Below, one piece after another: positions 45,645-57,000 of a stretch of DNA of 64,000 bases. Source of the DNA: Tiliqua scincoides (taxonomy: Eukaryota; Chordata; Lepidosauria; Squamata; Scincidae); assembly GCF_035046505.1 (NCBI RefSeq), contig NC_089822.1, positions 218,608,419 through 218,672,418 of the forward strand, given 5' to 3'. Numbering within the stretch: position 1 is the stretch's first letter; each line of letters opens with the position of its first letter. Position numbers and translations under genes: made by a program. The notes under the pieces were generated by a model. It was not told where the DNA came from. It made no database searches and was given only the letters and a program-made list of their open reading frames with translations.

Positions 45645-46046
45645 GTTGGCAACCTTCAGTCTTGAAAGACTATGGTATTGCGCTCTGAATAGTGGTTCTG
45701 GAACAGCGTCTAGTGTGGCTGAAAAGACCAATTTGGGAGTGGCAATCCCTTCCACATTGGGAGCAAGTGCAGTCTGTCCCTGGTCTGTCTCCCTGGCTAT
45801 GGGCCTTCCTTCTTTGCCTCTTTGCCTCAGACTGTTAGCCAAGTGTCTCTTCAACACTTGAGTGTTGTTGAGAGACACTTCAACACTGAAGTGTCTCTTC
45901 AGCCTGCCTCCAAGCGGGCCACTCAGAGGCCAGGGTTTCCCACCTGTTGAGGTCCACTCCTAAGGCCTTCAGATCCCTCTTGCAGATGTCCTTGTATCGC
46001 AGCTGTGGTCTACCTGTAGGGCGCTTTCCTTGCACGAGTTCTCCAT
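45645..46046 (-). mobile_element. LINE-X 3' fragment with a fold-back insertion
   Basis: Reverse of the 20-kb LINE from GGAGAACTCGTGCAAGGAAA (coding GELVQGKRPTGRPQLRYKDI) to the shared 3' tail. Between 45,838 and 45,903 about two dozen normal bases are replaced by alternating copies of GAAGAGACACTT and its reverse complement, which breaks the frame. A CR1 on the same strand abuts it at 46,047. Confidence 0.85.
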
Positions 46047-46480
46047 AAGAACATAAGAATAGCCCCACTGGATCAGGCCATAGGCCCATCTAGTCCAGCT
46101 TCCTGTATCTCACAGCAACCCACCAAATGCCCCAGGGAGCACACCAGATAACAAGAGACCTCATTCTGGTGCCCTCCCTTGCATCTGGCATTCTGACATA
46201 GCCCATTTCTAAAATCAGGAGGTTGTACATGCATATCATGGTTTGTAACCTGTAATGGATTTTTCCTCCAGAATCTTGTCCAATACCCTTATAGACAGAT
46301 GTTAGGCTGACCAACCTATATTTTCCCGGGTCCCCCCTCTTTCCCTTTTTAAAGATCGGCGTGACATCTGCTATCCTCCAATCTTCTGGCACTGTGGCTG
46401 TTTTGAGGGACAAGTTGCATATCTTAGTCAAGAGATCAGCAACTTCATTTTTCAATTCCTTAATAACTCTAACAACGCAA
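46047..46480 (-). mobile_element. CR1 LINE with internal deletion
   Basis: The 3' end (ATAAGAACATAAGAATAGCC, reversed tail) is followed at about 46,272 by RT-domain sequence (PEDWRIADVTPIFKKGKRGD and YRLVSLTSV read on the minus strand). The part between, including the RT active site, is missing. Confidence 0.8.
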
Positions 46481-46989
46481 CGTTGTCTTAATAACACAAT
46501 AACGTTGTCTTAATAACGCAACGTGAGGCTGCTTAGCTTTCCATAGGGCTCAATAGGGAGGAAGCCACATTTGTGGCTTTGTGAAGCCCTTTGTGAAAAG
46601 GTCTTAAGAAATTAGAATCTGCAGAAACATTTTTTTTTTTCCAGAAATAAGGACATTGAACATATGCTGCATCTAATATTGAGGGGCACCCAGTTTGTTC
46701 TATGGGGCAATGGGGCTTTGCCAAAATAATTATTTAGAGAATTCATCTGACAACCTTAAATGACATGGGGGATTTTGTAGAGCTCTATTGTCTTTTATAT
46801 TTGGACAAGGTTTTGGCAAACATCAGTGAGCAAAGCTTAAACAATTATTAGTTTAGAGATCAAGAGTTGCATCATCAAAACCCAAGGAAATTGAATAAGA
46901 ATAATATCTTGAGGGGGGAGCAGACAGTTGGAGAGAGACTGTTCACACAATTAATGCAATATTACTAGCCTGTGAACTGTAGAGTGGGG
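46481..46989. other. tandem word pair, inverted element piece and unique DNA
   Basis: AACGTTGTCTTAATAAC occurs twice (near 46,477 and 46,503). 46,514-46,562 is the reverse complement of 47,495-47,541, part of the composite element H4. The remainder is unrecognised. Confidence 0.6.
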
Positions 46990-47474
46990 TGCAATGAAAA
47001 GCCTAGAAAAGAGACGCCTGAGGGGGGACATGATTGAGACATACAAAATTATGCAGGGGATGGACAGAGTGGATAGAGATATGCTCTTTACACTCTCACA
47101 TAACACCAGAACCAGGGGACATCCACTAAAATTGAGTGTTGGGAGAGTTAGAACAGACAAAAGAAAATATTTCTTTACTCAGTGTGTGGTTCTGTGGAAC
47201 TCCTTGCCACAGGATGTGGTGACGGCATCTGGCCTGGATGCCTTTAAAAGGGGATTGGACAAGTTTCTCGAGGAAAAATCCATTAAGGGTTACAAGCCAT
47301 GATGTGTATGTGGAACCTCCTGATTTTAGAAATGGGCTATGTCAGAATGCCAGATGCAAGGGAGGGCACCAGGATGCAGATCTCTTGTTATCAGGTGTGC
47401 TCCCTGGGGCATTTGGTGGGCTGCTGTGAGATACAGGAAGCTGGACTAGATGGGCCTATGGCCTGATCCAGTGG
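46990..47474 (+). mobile_element. CR1 LINE 3' fragment, near-intact frame
   Basis: Open frame from 46,994 with EKRRLRGDMIETYKIMQGMD and LSHNTRTRGHPLKLSVGRVR to LDKFLEEKSIKGYKP, the CR1 C-terminus, followed by the CR1 3' UTR up to GGCCTGATCCAGTGGG. The usual TTCTTATG tail is missing and H4 sequence follows directly. Confidence 0.85.
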
Positions 47475-48507
47475 GAGCTCCCTCGCTCCCTCTCTTCCTC
47501 CCTATTGAGCCCTATGGAAAGCTAAGCAGCCTCACGTTGCGTTTACTTGTGAGTAGGCAGACATGCCTTGGCTAGTGGTCAGGCCAGGCAAAGGGAATGT
47601 GAGGACACCAGAATGGTCCCGATCCGATGGAGCTGGAGTGCAACAAATGCTCCAGAAGGCAGCCTCCTCCTCACTAAAAAGGACCAAAAAAAAGAGAGGC
47701 TTGAACTGGTAAGGGGAATGTTCTCTATTTTGCACTTGCAAAGCCAGGGGGGTCTTTGTATTGGTGTGCTTGAAACAGAAGAACTTTAAACTGGGCACTG
47801 GGGAGGGCTGGAAATCTCACTGATTCTTTTTTTTTGGGGGGTGGGGGTGTTAGGCAGACTACAGAGTAAGCTCCATTGACCACTATGGGACTTACTTCTG
47901 AGTAGACATGCATAGGATTGGGCTCACAGGCTGCAATCCTACCCACACTTTCCTGAGAATAAGCCCCATTGACCACAATTGGACTTACTTCAGAGTAGAT
48001 TCACTTGGTGGAACAGGACTGGCTCCCCCTTATTTAATTATTTCTTTTATTTTAATTTAATTATTTATAATTATTTATTTTAATTTGCTTGATGATGTCA
48101 CTTCTGGCCATGACATCACTTCCAATGGGTCCTGGACAGATTGTCATTCTAAAAAGTGGGTCCCAGTGCTAAAAGTTTGAGAACTGCTGCAATAAAGTGT
48201 TAGTAAGTTGACATGGGTGTGTGTGTGTGAGAGAGACTCTACAAGTTTTCAAAATCATTAAAATCAGAATTTGGAGAAATAATACCATCATGTTATATAT
48301 CAATCAATGCGTAATTTCATGCAGAATGCAATGAAACAAACTACATTGAAATATCTGTGTTTTAACAAAAGGTACAGCCAAAAAACCAGTGGGGGCGGGA
48401 CGATGGTACATCACCATGCCCACCACCTGGGGCGTTGCCCCGCCCACTGCATGGGCTGATGTGCAGGCCTCCCGCACCGGGTGACGCAAATCCTAGTGAT
48501 GCCACTG
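47475..48507. mobile_element. composite hAT-type element, family H4, copy 1, left part missing
   Basis: Matches the copy at 50,887-52,710 closely (TGAGCCCTATGGAAAG; CCAGAAGGCAGCCTCC; ACCATCATGTTATATATCAA) and ends with GCACCGGGTGACGC...TAGTGATGCCACTG, the hAT-like right end. It is empty where copy 2 has a CR1 (near 48,216). Two CAATCCTA MITEs in a row (47,858-48,001) and a reversed hAT end (48,150-48,187) are shared with copy 2. Confidence 0.8.
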
Positions 48508-49311
48508 ATTTCACTGTACAGATATAATGAGTAGACAGTATGTTAGGAAATGCAGATGAATTTTGTCATCTATTAGCAAGTTTTTCTTAGCTACCATCTA
48601 CCTCTTCTTTCCCAGTGGAAATTATATGGATCTTTACTGCTTCTTTTGCCACCATTTCAGGACACACACATTTACTTTCCAGAGCCATTTAGAAACACAA
48701 GGCTTTTTATGCCACAAAAATAACTATAAAGTATATTTAACTAGGCCTGCTATAGCTCACTACAGAATACTGGCTATGATCTTGTGATTGGTGCTCAACT
48801 ATGGGAGACTGACCACTGTGCACATTCAGACCAAACAGGAAGTTGATTCTGTAATTCAGGCTGTGGTGATTCCATTACCAGAAAAAAAAAATGATTCCAT
48901 TACTCTGTATTTTGGAGAGACATTAACAACAATAATTAATGCAAGTGTTGTGGCAAGCTGGGTCATGAAAACTGGCTTTGCTCAGGGAGACAGAGTTTTC
49001 TTTACTCTGGTTATACCTTTAAAATATGTTAGAATGTTTTATGGGAATGGAATCATAGTGTTTAACGCTCTTGCTCATTTTTAAAAAACTTAATAACGAG
49101 AAAATAAAACCACAACCACCTTCTTTAGAATACATCATGCACAATGATGCACATACTACTTTCTCTTTTCTATTCATATTTTGAGAAGCTGGTTTAATGT
49201 TGTCTATGCACATGCTATTTTTCTGGGCTGTTCAGATTCTCTGGCAGGCAATATGACCAAAGCATGGGTTAAACTCACATAGTTTATTGATCTTCACACA
49301 TTTCTCTATGA
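48508..49311. other. unique DNA, no gene seen
   Basis: Short frames without recognisable domains. Confidence 0.4.
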
Positions 49312-49770
49312 CACTGGTTCTCAAATTGGTGCGTCATGACCCCTCAAGGCTGTGAAGCACTGCCTCTGGCCCTTTAAGGGGCAGGGGACGGGGAAGGCAG
49401 TGACACGATCCCCAGGAGTGCACTGCTGCTGGGGCTGATCAGGGGGGTTACTTCCACAGAGTTGGCTTCCAGGAGATGCAGGGAGCCCTGTAAAGCCCTC
49501 CACAGGCTCTCAAAGTCACTGTAAGTGAGAAAAAAAAGTGATCGGAAACCACTTCCAGTTTTTAATTGAGAAAACAGAAGTGATTTCCAATCACTTTTTT
49601 CTCACAATCACTTGTAAGTTTCTGATCACTTTTTCTCATACAGCACACCCCCTTCCCAGGCTGGCACTACAGAAGATAAGTAATCCCCCCATCAGCCCTG
49701 GCAGCAGCATGATCCTGGGGATTGCATCTCTGCCTTCCCTCTGCCCCCAGAAAGACTTACCAGAACCACT
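49312..49770. mobile_element. hAT-type MITE, family H2, right border uncertain
   Basis: Left end CACTGGTTCTCAAATTGGTG followed by CGTCATGACCCC, then CCTTTAAGGGGCAGG and CACGATCCCCAGGA as in the other H2 copies. Inner CAGAAGTGATTTCCAATCAC pairs with GTGATCGGAAACCACTTCC. CAGAACCACTG at 49,759-49,769 may be the right end, but flanks do not match well. Confidence 0.6.
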
Positions 49771-50338
49771 GCTCAACAAAATGATACGAACTGTAGTCAG
49801 TTTGCAGTAATTTTTATTTTTCATTGCAGTATACCTGTTTTCTGAATAGTCCCCCCCTGTAATCTGGATAGTCCCCATTTGTGGCAAAGCAGCTGAGAGT
49901 ACCTGGTCTTCTTGCTTTCTTCCCACTTTGTGACTATGACTAATTATTTCATTAATATCTTGCCTTTCTACAGTGTGTTCAATGCAAGCAGCACAAGGCA
50001 GTCACTTCTGGGTTTTCCCCAGAGGAGTCAGATAGCCACATTCTAAACCTGCTGCAGTTTCAAAGTCCAGATTGGGTCTCTTTATCTGCAGGTTCAGAAT
50101 CTGTAGATTTAACTCACTGCAGGTTCCAGATGCACTCTGGAGACCCTCACCTGACCTCCTGGACACAACTGGAAGTGCATTTTGATCACATCCAGGAGGC
50201 TTTCTGAGGCCCATGGAGGTCACGCACAGCCTCTCTGGGTCTCAAAACACCTCCCAGAGGTGCTGGAAAAATACTTAAATTTTCACAAAAATATTTTCCT
50301 CAAACCTCTGTGTATGCCCTTGATGGCCTGTGGGTCTC
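49771..50338. other. unique DNA, no gene seen
   Basis: Nothing recognisable. Confidence 0.4.
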
Positions 50339-50346
50339 CTTGAACC

Positions 50347-52710
50347 CTGTGGCGTTGCTAGGAGAATGCGGGGGGTGCGGGCCGCACCAGGTGACGTGGC
50401 AGGGGGTGATGCGCCCTGGGGGATGATGCGCTAAAATTGCTGCTTTAGGAGCTACCCCATCATGCCATACACCATTGGATGTGGAATTCACAGCAGAATG
50501 CAATGAAAAATACCGGAGCAAAATAGCTCCTTTCATTCAAAAGTTATGGCCAGAAAACTGGAAAGAAAAAAATGCATGGAGCCCTATGGAAAGTGAGGAG
50601 AAAGGGCAGAAAGGTCTGTCAGAAAGGGCAGGCTGAGAGGAATCCAACAACACCAGAATGGTCCTGATCCAATGAATGCAGCCCTCCAAAACACCTAAGA
50701 AGGAGGTCCCATCCCTCCCAGCTGCAAGTCTATTGAGCCCGAAACAAAGCCACATGGCCATGTTTACTCACGAGTAGGTGAACGTGCCTTAGTCCATCGG
50801 AAAGGGCAGGCTGAGAGCACTCCAAGGATGTTGGAATGGTCCTGATCCAATGAATGGAGCCCCCAAAAACACAAAAGGGAGAAGGAGCTCCCTCTCTCCC
50901 TCCCAGCTGCAATCTACTGAGCCCTATGGAAAGTAAAGCAGACTCAGGGTTACGTTTACTCGCGAGTAGGCAGGCGTGCCTTGGCTGGTGGTCAAGCCAG
51001 GCAAAGGGGAATGTGAGGATACCAGAATGGTCCTGATCTGATGTAGCTGGAGTGCAACAAATGCTCCAGAAGGCAGCCTCCCCCCCCCCCCCCCACTAAA
51101 AAGGACAAAAAAAGAGGCTTGAACTGGTAAGGGGAATGTTTTTTATTTTGCACTTGTAAAGCCAGGTGGGTCTTTATCTTGATATGCTTGAAATAGAAGA
51201 ACTTTAAACTGGGCACTGGGGAGGGCTGAAAATCTTTGGGGGGGGGGGTGTTATTGCAGGCAGACTACAGAGTAAGCTCTATTGACCACTACTTACTTAC
51301 TTACTTCTGAGTAGGCTTGCATAGGCTTGAGCTCACAAGCTGCAATTCTACCCACACTTTCCTGAGAGTGAGCCCTATTCACCACAATAGGACCTACTTC
51401 AGAGTAGATTCACTTGGTGGAACAGGACTGGCTCCCCCTTGTTTATTTCTTTTATTTTAATTTAATTATTTATAATTATTTATTTTAATTTGCTTGATGA
51501 TATCACTTCTGGTCATGACATCACTTCCAACTGGTCCTGGACAGATTGTCATTCTAAAAAGTGGGTCCTGGTGCTAAAAGTTTGAGAACTGCTGCAATAA
51601 GTTGTTAGTAAGTTGACAAGGGATGCGTATGAAAGTGTCGACCCAATGTGCGGCAGCAGTGAAGAAGGCCAATTCTATGCTTGGGATCATTAGGAAGGGT
51701 ATTGAGAACAAAACGGTTAGTATTATAATGCCGTTGTACAAATCGATGGTAAGGCCACACCTGGAGTATTGTGTCCAGTTCTGGTCGCCGCATCTCAAAA
51801 AAGACATAGTGGAAATGGAAAAGGTGCAAAAGAGAGCGACTAAGATGATTACGGGGCTGGGGCACCTTCCTTATGAGGAAAGGCTACGGCGTTTGGGCCT
51901 CTTCAGCCTAGAAAAGAGACGCTTGAGGGGGGACATGATTGAGACATACAAAATTATGCAGGGGATGGACAGAGTGGATAGGGAGATGCTCTTTACACTC
52001 TCACATAATACCAGAACCAGGGGACATCCACTAAAATTGAGTGTTGGGCGGGTTAGGACAGACAAAAGAAAATATTTCTTTACTCAGCGTGTGGTCGGTC
52101 TGTGGAACTCCTTGCCACAGGATGTGGTGCTGGCGTCTAGCCTAGACGCCTTTAAAAGGGGATTGGACGAGTTTCTGGAGGAAAAATCCATTATGGGGTA
52201 CAAGCCATGATGTGTATGCGCAACCTCCTGATTTTAGGAATGGGTTAAGTCAGAATGCCAGATGTAGGGGAGAGCACCAGGATGAGGTCTCTTGTTATCT
52301 GGTGTGCTCCCTGGGGCATTTGGTGGGCCGCTGTGAGATACAGGAAGCTGGACTAGATGGGCCTATGGCCTGATCCAGTGGGGCTGTTCTTATGTTCTTA
52401 TGTTCTTATGTTCTTATGTTCTTATGTGTGAGAGAGAGACTCTACAAGTTTTCAAAATCACTAAAATCAGAGTTTGGAGGAATAATACCATCATGTCATA
52501 TATCAATCAATGTGTAATTTCATGCAGAATGCAATGAAACAAACCACATTGAAATATCTGTGTTCTAACAAAAGGTATAGCCAAAAAACCAGTGGCGGCG
52601 GGGTGATGGTACATCACCATGCCCACCACCTGGGGCGTTTCCCCACCCACTGCATGGCGTGACACGCAGACCTCCCGCACCGGGTGACGTGAATCCTAGT
52701 GACACCACTG
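50347..52710. mobile_element. composite hAT-type element, family H4, copy 2, filled by CR1
   Basis: Left end CTGTGGCGTTGCTAGG, right end GTGACACCACTG, both with the subterminal word CCGCACC(A/G)GGTGACG, flanked by the perfect 8-bp duplication CTTGAACC (50,339-50,346 and 52,711-52,718). About 1.57 kb without the CR1 at 51,629-52,426. The left part has internal tandem units of ~175 bp (CACCAGAATGGTCCTGATCC near 50,650; TTGGAATGGTCCTGATCC near 50,830; TACCAGAATGGTCCTGATCT near 51,020). No transposase. Confidence 0.85.
51629..52426 (+). mobile_element. CR1 LINE, young 5'-truncated copy
   Basis: Open frame 51,623-52,210 covers the last ~195 residues of the CR1 polyprotein: MVRPHLEYCVQFWSPHLKKD, KVQKRATKMITGLGHLPYEE, FFTQRVVGLWNSLPQDVV, ending EEKSIMGYKP. 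Then comes the 3' UTR and a fourfold TTCTTATG tail (52,386-52,426). It lacks endonuclease and RT core by 5' truncation. No stop in the retained frame and a clean tail suggest it is the youngest CR1 here. Confidence 0.95.
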
Positions 52711-52718
52711 CTTGAACC

Positions 52719-53690
52719 TATAACAGCTGATATAAGATCCTATCTGAGGGCAGTACATGCCGAAAAGTGGGTGATAGGATCTGGTATGTGTAACTGTGGC
52801 TGGATCCACTCCTTCCTCCCTCAACAAGTTCTCCCATTATTCCCCCTCTCCACTCTCAGCCCTTCTCTGCTTACAACATATAAGGGCTGGAGGAGTCTCT
52901 CAAAGCCACTGCTGTGCTTACCATTGATGGCAGTGGCTCAGCGGTATGGCCCAGCTTTCATGCCTCTGGAAAGTGCCCTGCATTGACAGAACATTAATCC
53001 CAGCAGCTCAGGGCAACCATAGGATTGGGGTCTTATTCTTGCATGTAAACAAGACTGGATTGAAGTCATTGTCTTTTTCCCAGCATGTCCATATCATATG
53101 GCTCTTTGCATCTGGCAGTGCTGAAGGTCTGGCCATTTTGCAACTGGCGCAAAAGTTTTCCTTTGTAAGCTGGTGGATACTTGGACCATTCTCCTGCCCA
53201 CTGAAAATTGCTTATTCTGTTTCTTATTTGCAGGTTTGCTTTCACTTAATACTGATCTCTGCAGAGATACTGCTACCTAAACAAACAATTCTTGGAATTC
53301 CCCATTTTCATCTTTGCTTAAGTGGACTAGCAGGATGGAATAAATCCTGGAGCAAATGTGAGCTGACCACTACCAGGACAGGAGTTCAAAGGCCTACAAG
53401 TTTACTATCCAAGAACATTTTTTGTGTGTGTCCCACATTTGTTCTACAAGTTATAAAGCAAAAGAAGTTCAAAAGAGTTTCTTATTTAATGATGAATGAG
53501 AGTGGCTAGAAACCTAGAAAAAAATATGGGAAGGGAGAGCAAAATTCAATTATTTGGAAATCAGAAAAATGAGTGTTGAATAAAGCAACAGTGACATTTT
53601 GCACTATAGTCTTTTGATAGTACAGAATCTCACTGAACTCAAGACTGCAAAGAATCTCATTGGGTCATTTCAAGTTAGAGAGGAAATGCA
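52719..53690. other. unique DNA with a doubtful long frame
   Basis: A 187-codon frame on + (52,946-53,509) has no recognisable domain and sits in ordinary AT-rich DNA. I do not call it a gene. Confidence 0.4.
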
Positions 53691-53740
53691 GACATTTAAG
53701 TGATGCCCACCCCAGACCTACAGGATGGACCCAGACCGAC

Positions 53741-54021
53741 CAGGTAACCTGCATAAGCCTTTTTTCCCCTGGTTTTGGGCTCAGTGAGCTAAGGGTCAGC
53801 TACCAGGAGGGTGGAGGAAGGAGCTGTGATTGGGAACACCTGTGTCTGGTCTCGGGACTGACGAGTGGCTGCTTTCTCCCTGCAGGTAACCTGCATAAGC
53901 CTCTGGCTTGCCAGAGGCGCGAGCCTTTGGCGCGAGCCGAAGGGCAAGAGCCAAAGGGCTCTTAGCCTGGGGCTCGTGCCCTGAAGACCAAGGCTCCCTT
54001 CCTGGCTGACGAACTGAAGCA
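53741..54021 (+). other. probable L2 5' region with a 20-bp direct repeat
   Basis: CAGGTAACCTGCATAAGCCT occurs exactly at 53,741-53,760 and 53,883-53,902. After it come GC-rich hairpin-capable words (CCTCTGGCTTGCCAGAGG; GAGCCTTTGGCGCGAGCC). It lies just upstream of the L2 frame, so it may be the element's 5' UTR; its true 5' end is not resolved. Confidence 0.5.
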
Positions 54022-57000
54022 GTGGTCGGATTATTCCTCCCCTTCTGTTTAAGGCAGGGGAGAGAGGAGCAACTGAAATCTTTAGGGCAGCACAGTCTTT
54101 TTGCAGCAGAGGATTGGCCTGTGAGACACCCAGTGCTAGGCCTGCCTTGTTTTTATCTTTCTGTAAGCAGTCCTGCTGGGTGTCTCTCTCTGTATAGGCC
54201 AGTCTCAGAAGGTGGGCCTTGCCACATGTGTTTCTTTTTAGGAGGGAGCTCAGGGGAGGGGAGGGGTGCCACTATCAAGAGAGTGACGGGCCAAGGGAGA
54301 TATGGCGGTGGGAGTTGGACAGGCCGTTACAGGAGAAGGAGAGTTCATCATAGGCAGATCATCTCTCCTTCTGGTCCTTCCCCCAATTCTCGGATGCCTG
54401 GTGGTCTTGGCGGTGAGTCCCTGGATCTGAAGCTGCTGCTTTTGAATGCCAGGTCGGTGAATAATAAAACCTGCATCATCCGGGATTTAATCCTGGATGA
54501 GAAAGCCGACCTGGTATGTATTACGGAGACCTGGTTGGACATGGCAGGAGGAGTTAGTCTCTCTGAACTCTGTCCTCCAGGTTTCCAGGTGTTGCAGCAG
54601 CCAAGATTGCAGGGACGGGGAGGGGGAGTTGCAATGGTCTATCGTGAGTCCATCTCCCTCACCAGGTGCCCTGTCCAGCAGTTTGCTGGGTTCGAGTGCC
54701 TGCATGTTGTGTTGAGAGGACCGGACAGGATTGGGATTCTGTTGGTGTACCGCCCGCCCTGCTGCCCAACAGTCTCCCTGCCTGAGCTGACTGGGGTGAT
54801 CTCGGGGGTGGCATTGGAGGCCCCCCGCCTATTAGTGCTGGGGGACTTCAATGTGCATGCTGAGGCCCCTGCGTCAGGTGCAGCTCAGGATTTCATGGCC
54901 GCCATGACAACCATGGGCCTGTCCCAGAAGATCTTGGCCCCAACACATACTGCAGGACACGTGCTGGACCTGGTGTTTACAGCTGGGCACGGGGGCAGTG
55001 ATCTGGACGTAGAGGAGATCAAGATCACTCCGTTGTCATGGACAGATCACTTCCTGGTAAGGTTTAGGCTTGTTGCGACTTCCTACCTCCGCAGAGGCGG
55101 GGGACCGTTTTCTATGGTCCGCCCCCGGAGGCTAATGGATCCTGAAGGTTTCCTGAGGGCTCTGGGGGATTTCCCCACTGCCAAGACTGGTGTCTCATCT
55201 GAGGCCCTGGTTGACCTCTGGAATGGGGAAATGACCAGGGCAGTGGATGAGATTGCTCCGGAGCGACCTCTCCCACGTCGCAGACTCGGAGCGGCTCCTT
55301 GGTTCACTGAGGAGCTGCGAAGGATGAAGCGGCAGGGCAGGCGTCTAGAATGACGGTGGCAGAAAACTCGGGATGAATCCGACCGGACACGGAGTAGAGC
55401 CCATTACAGAGCCTATTCCGTGGCGGTGGTAGCAGCGAAGAGATCGTTCTTCTCTGCTACCATTGCGTCTGCTGACAACCGTCCGGCAGAGCTGTTCCGT
55501 GTGGTGCGGGGCCTCCTCCATCAGCCCCCCCCAGTAGACCAGGAGGAATACACGGTCAGCCGCTGTGACGTGTTTGCGCAACATTTTGCAGATAAAATCG
55601 ATCGTATTCGTCACAACTTGGATGCCACATTGACAGTGTCTGACGATGTCCCCTTGGCAACTGCTTGTCCTGTGTTGTGGGATTCTTTTCAGCTTGTACA
55701 GCCTGAGGATGTGGACAGACTCCTTTGGAGTGTGAGGCCATCTGCCTGCCTGCTTGACCCTTGCCCAGCTTGGTTGATAAGAGCTGCCCGGGGTGGGCTG
55801 GCTGAGTGGACAGGGAGGGTGGTCAACTCTTCCTTGATGGAGGGGACGTTACCACTCGCTTTGAAATGGGCGGTGGTTCGCCCCCTCCTGAAGAAGCCCT
55901 CCCTGGATTCCACTGTGTTGGATAACTACCGGCCAGTCTCCAACATCCCGTTTCTGGGCAAGGTAATTGAGCGGGTGGTGGCGTCCCAACTCCAGAGGGT
56001 CTTGGATGAAGCGGATTATCTGGATCCTTTTCAATCTGGCTTCAGGCCGGGCTTTGGGACGGAAACCGCCTTGGTCGCCTTGGTGGATGACCTACGCCGG
56101 GGACTGGACAGGGGGAGTGCGTCCCTGTTGGTCCTGCTGGACCTCTCAGCGGCTTTCGATACCATCGACCATGGTATCCTTCTGGGCCGATTGGCCGAGT
56201 TGGGAGCTGGAGGCACTGTTTTGCGGTGGTTCCGCTCCTACTTGGAGGGTCGGTCCCAGATGGTGGTGCTGGGGGATGCCTGTTCGACACCCTGGCCCTT
56301 GAGGTGCGGGGTGCCGCAGGGCTCAATTCTGTCCCCCATGCTATTTAACATCTACATGAAACCGCTGGGAGAGGTCATCCGGGGGTTTGGAGTGGGGTGC
56401 CATCAATATGCTGATGACACCCAGCTCTATCTCTCCTTTCCTCCAGACTCCAGGGTGGCGGTTGAGGGCCTGGAGTGCTGTCTGGAGGCAGTGAGGATCT
56501 GGATGGGGGCTAACAAGCTGAAATTAAATCCGGATAAGACAGAGGCTCTCCTGGTTAGGAAATCCTCGATGCAGGTGCTGGACTATCGGCTTGCGCTGAA
56601 TGGGGTTGCACTCCCTCTGAAGGAGCAGGTCCGCAGCTTGGGGGTCCACCTGGACTCGCAGCTGCTCCTGGATTCCCAGGTGGCGGCTGTGGCAAGGGGG
56701 GCCTTCGCTCAGCTTCGGCTGGTGCGCCAGCTGCGGCCGTACTTGGATCGTGCAGACCTGGCCACGGTGATCCATGCCTTGGTGACATCGAGATTAGATT
56801 ACTGTAACGCGCTTTATGTGGGGCTGCCCCTGAAGACGGTTCGGAAACTACAATTAGTACAGAATGCGGCGGCCCGTGTGGTCACCGGAGCCAGGCGGTT
56901 TGACTCTGTCAGCCCGCTTCTCCAGCAGCTGCACTGGCTGCCCATTCGTTTCCGGGCCCAATTCAAGGTGCTGGTATTGACCTTTAAAGCCCTATACTGC

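Noticed and set aside
47480-52710. Simple segmental duplication of 47.5-48.5 kb
   Set aside because: The right flanks differ exactly at the hAT-like end, and copy 2 has an 8-bp duplication; transposition explains it better.
52946-53509. 187-codon frame as a gene
   Set aside because: No domain, no splice or promoter context and ordinary composition; chance length is plausible.
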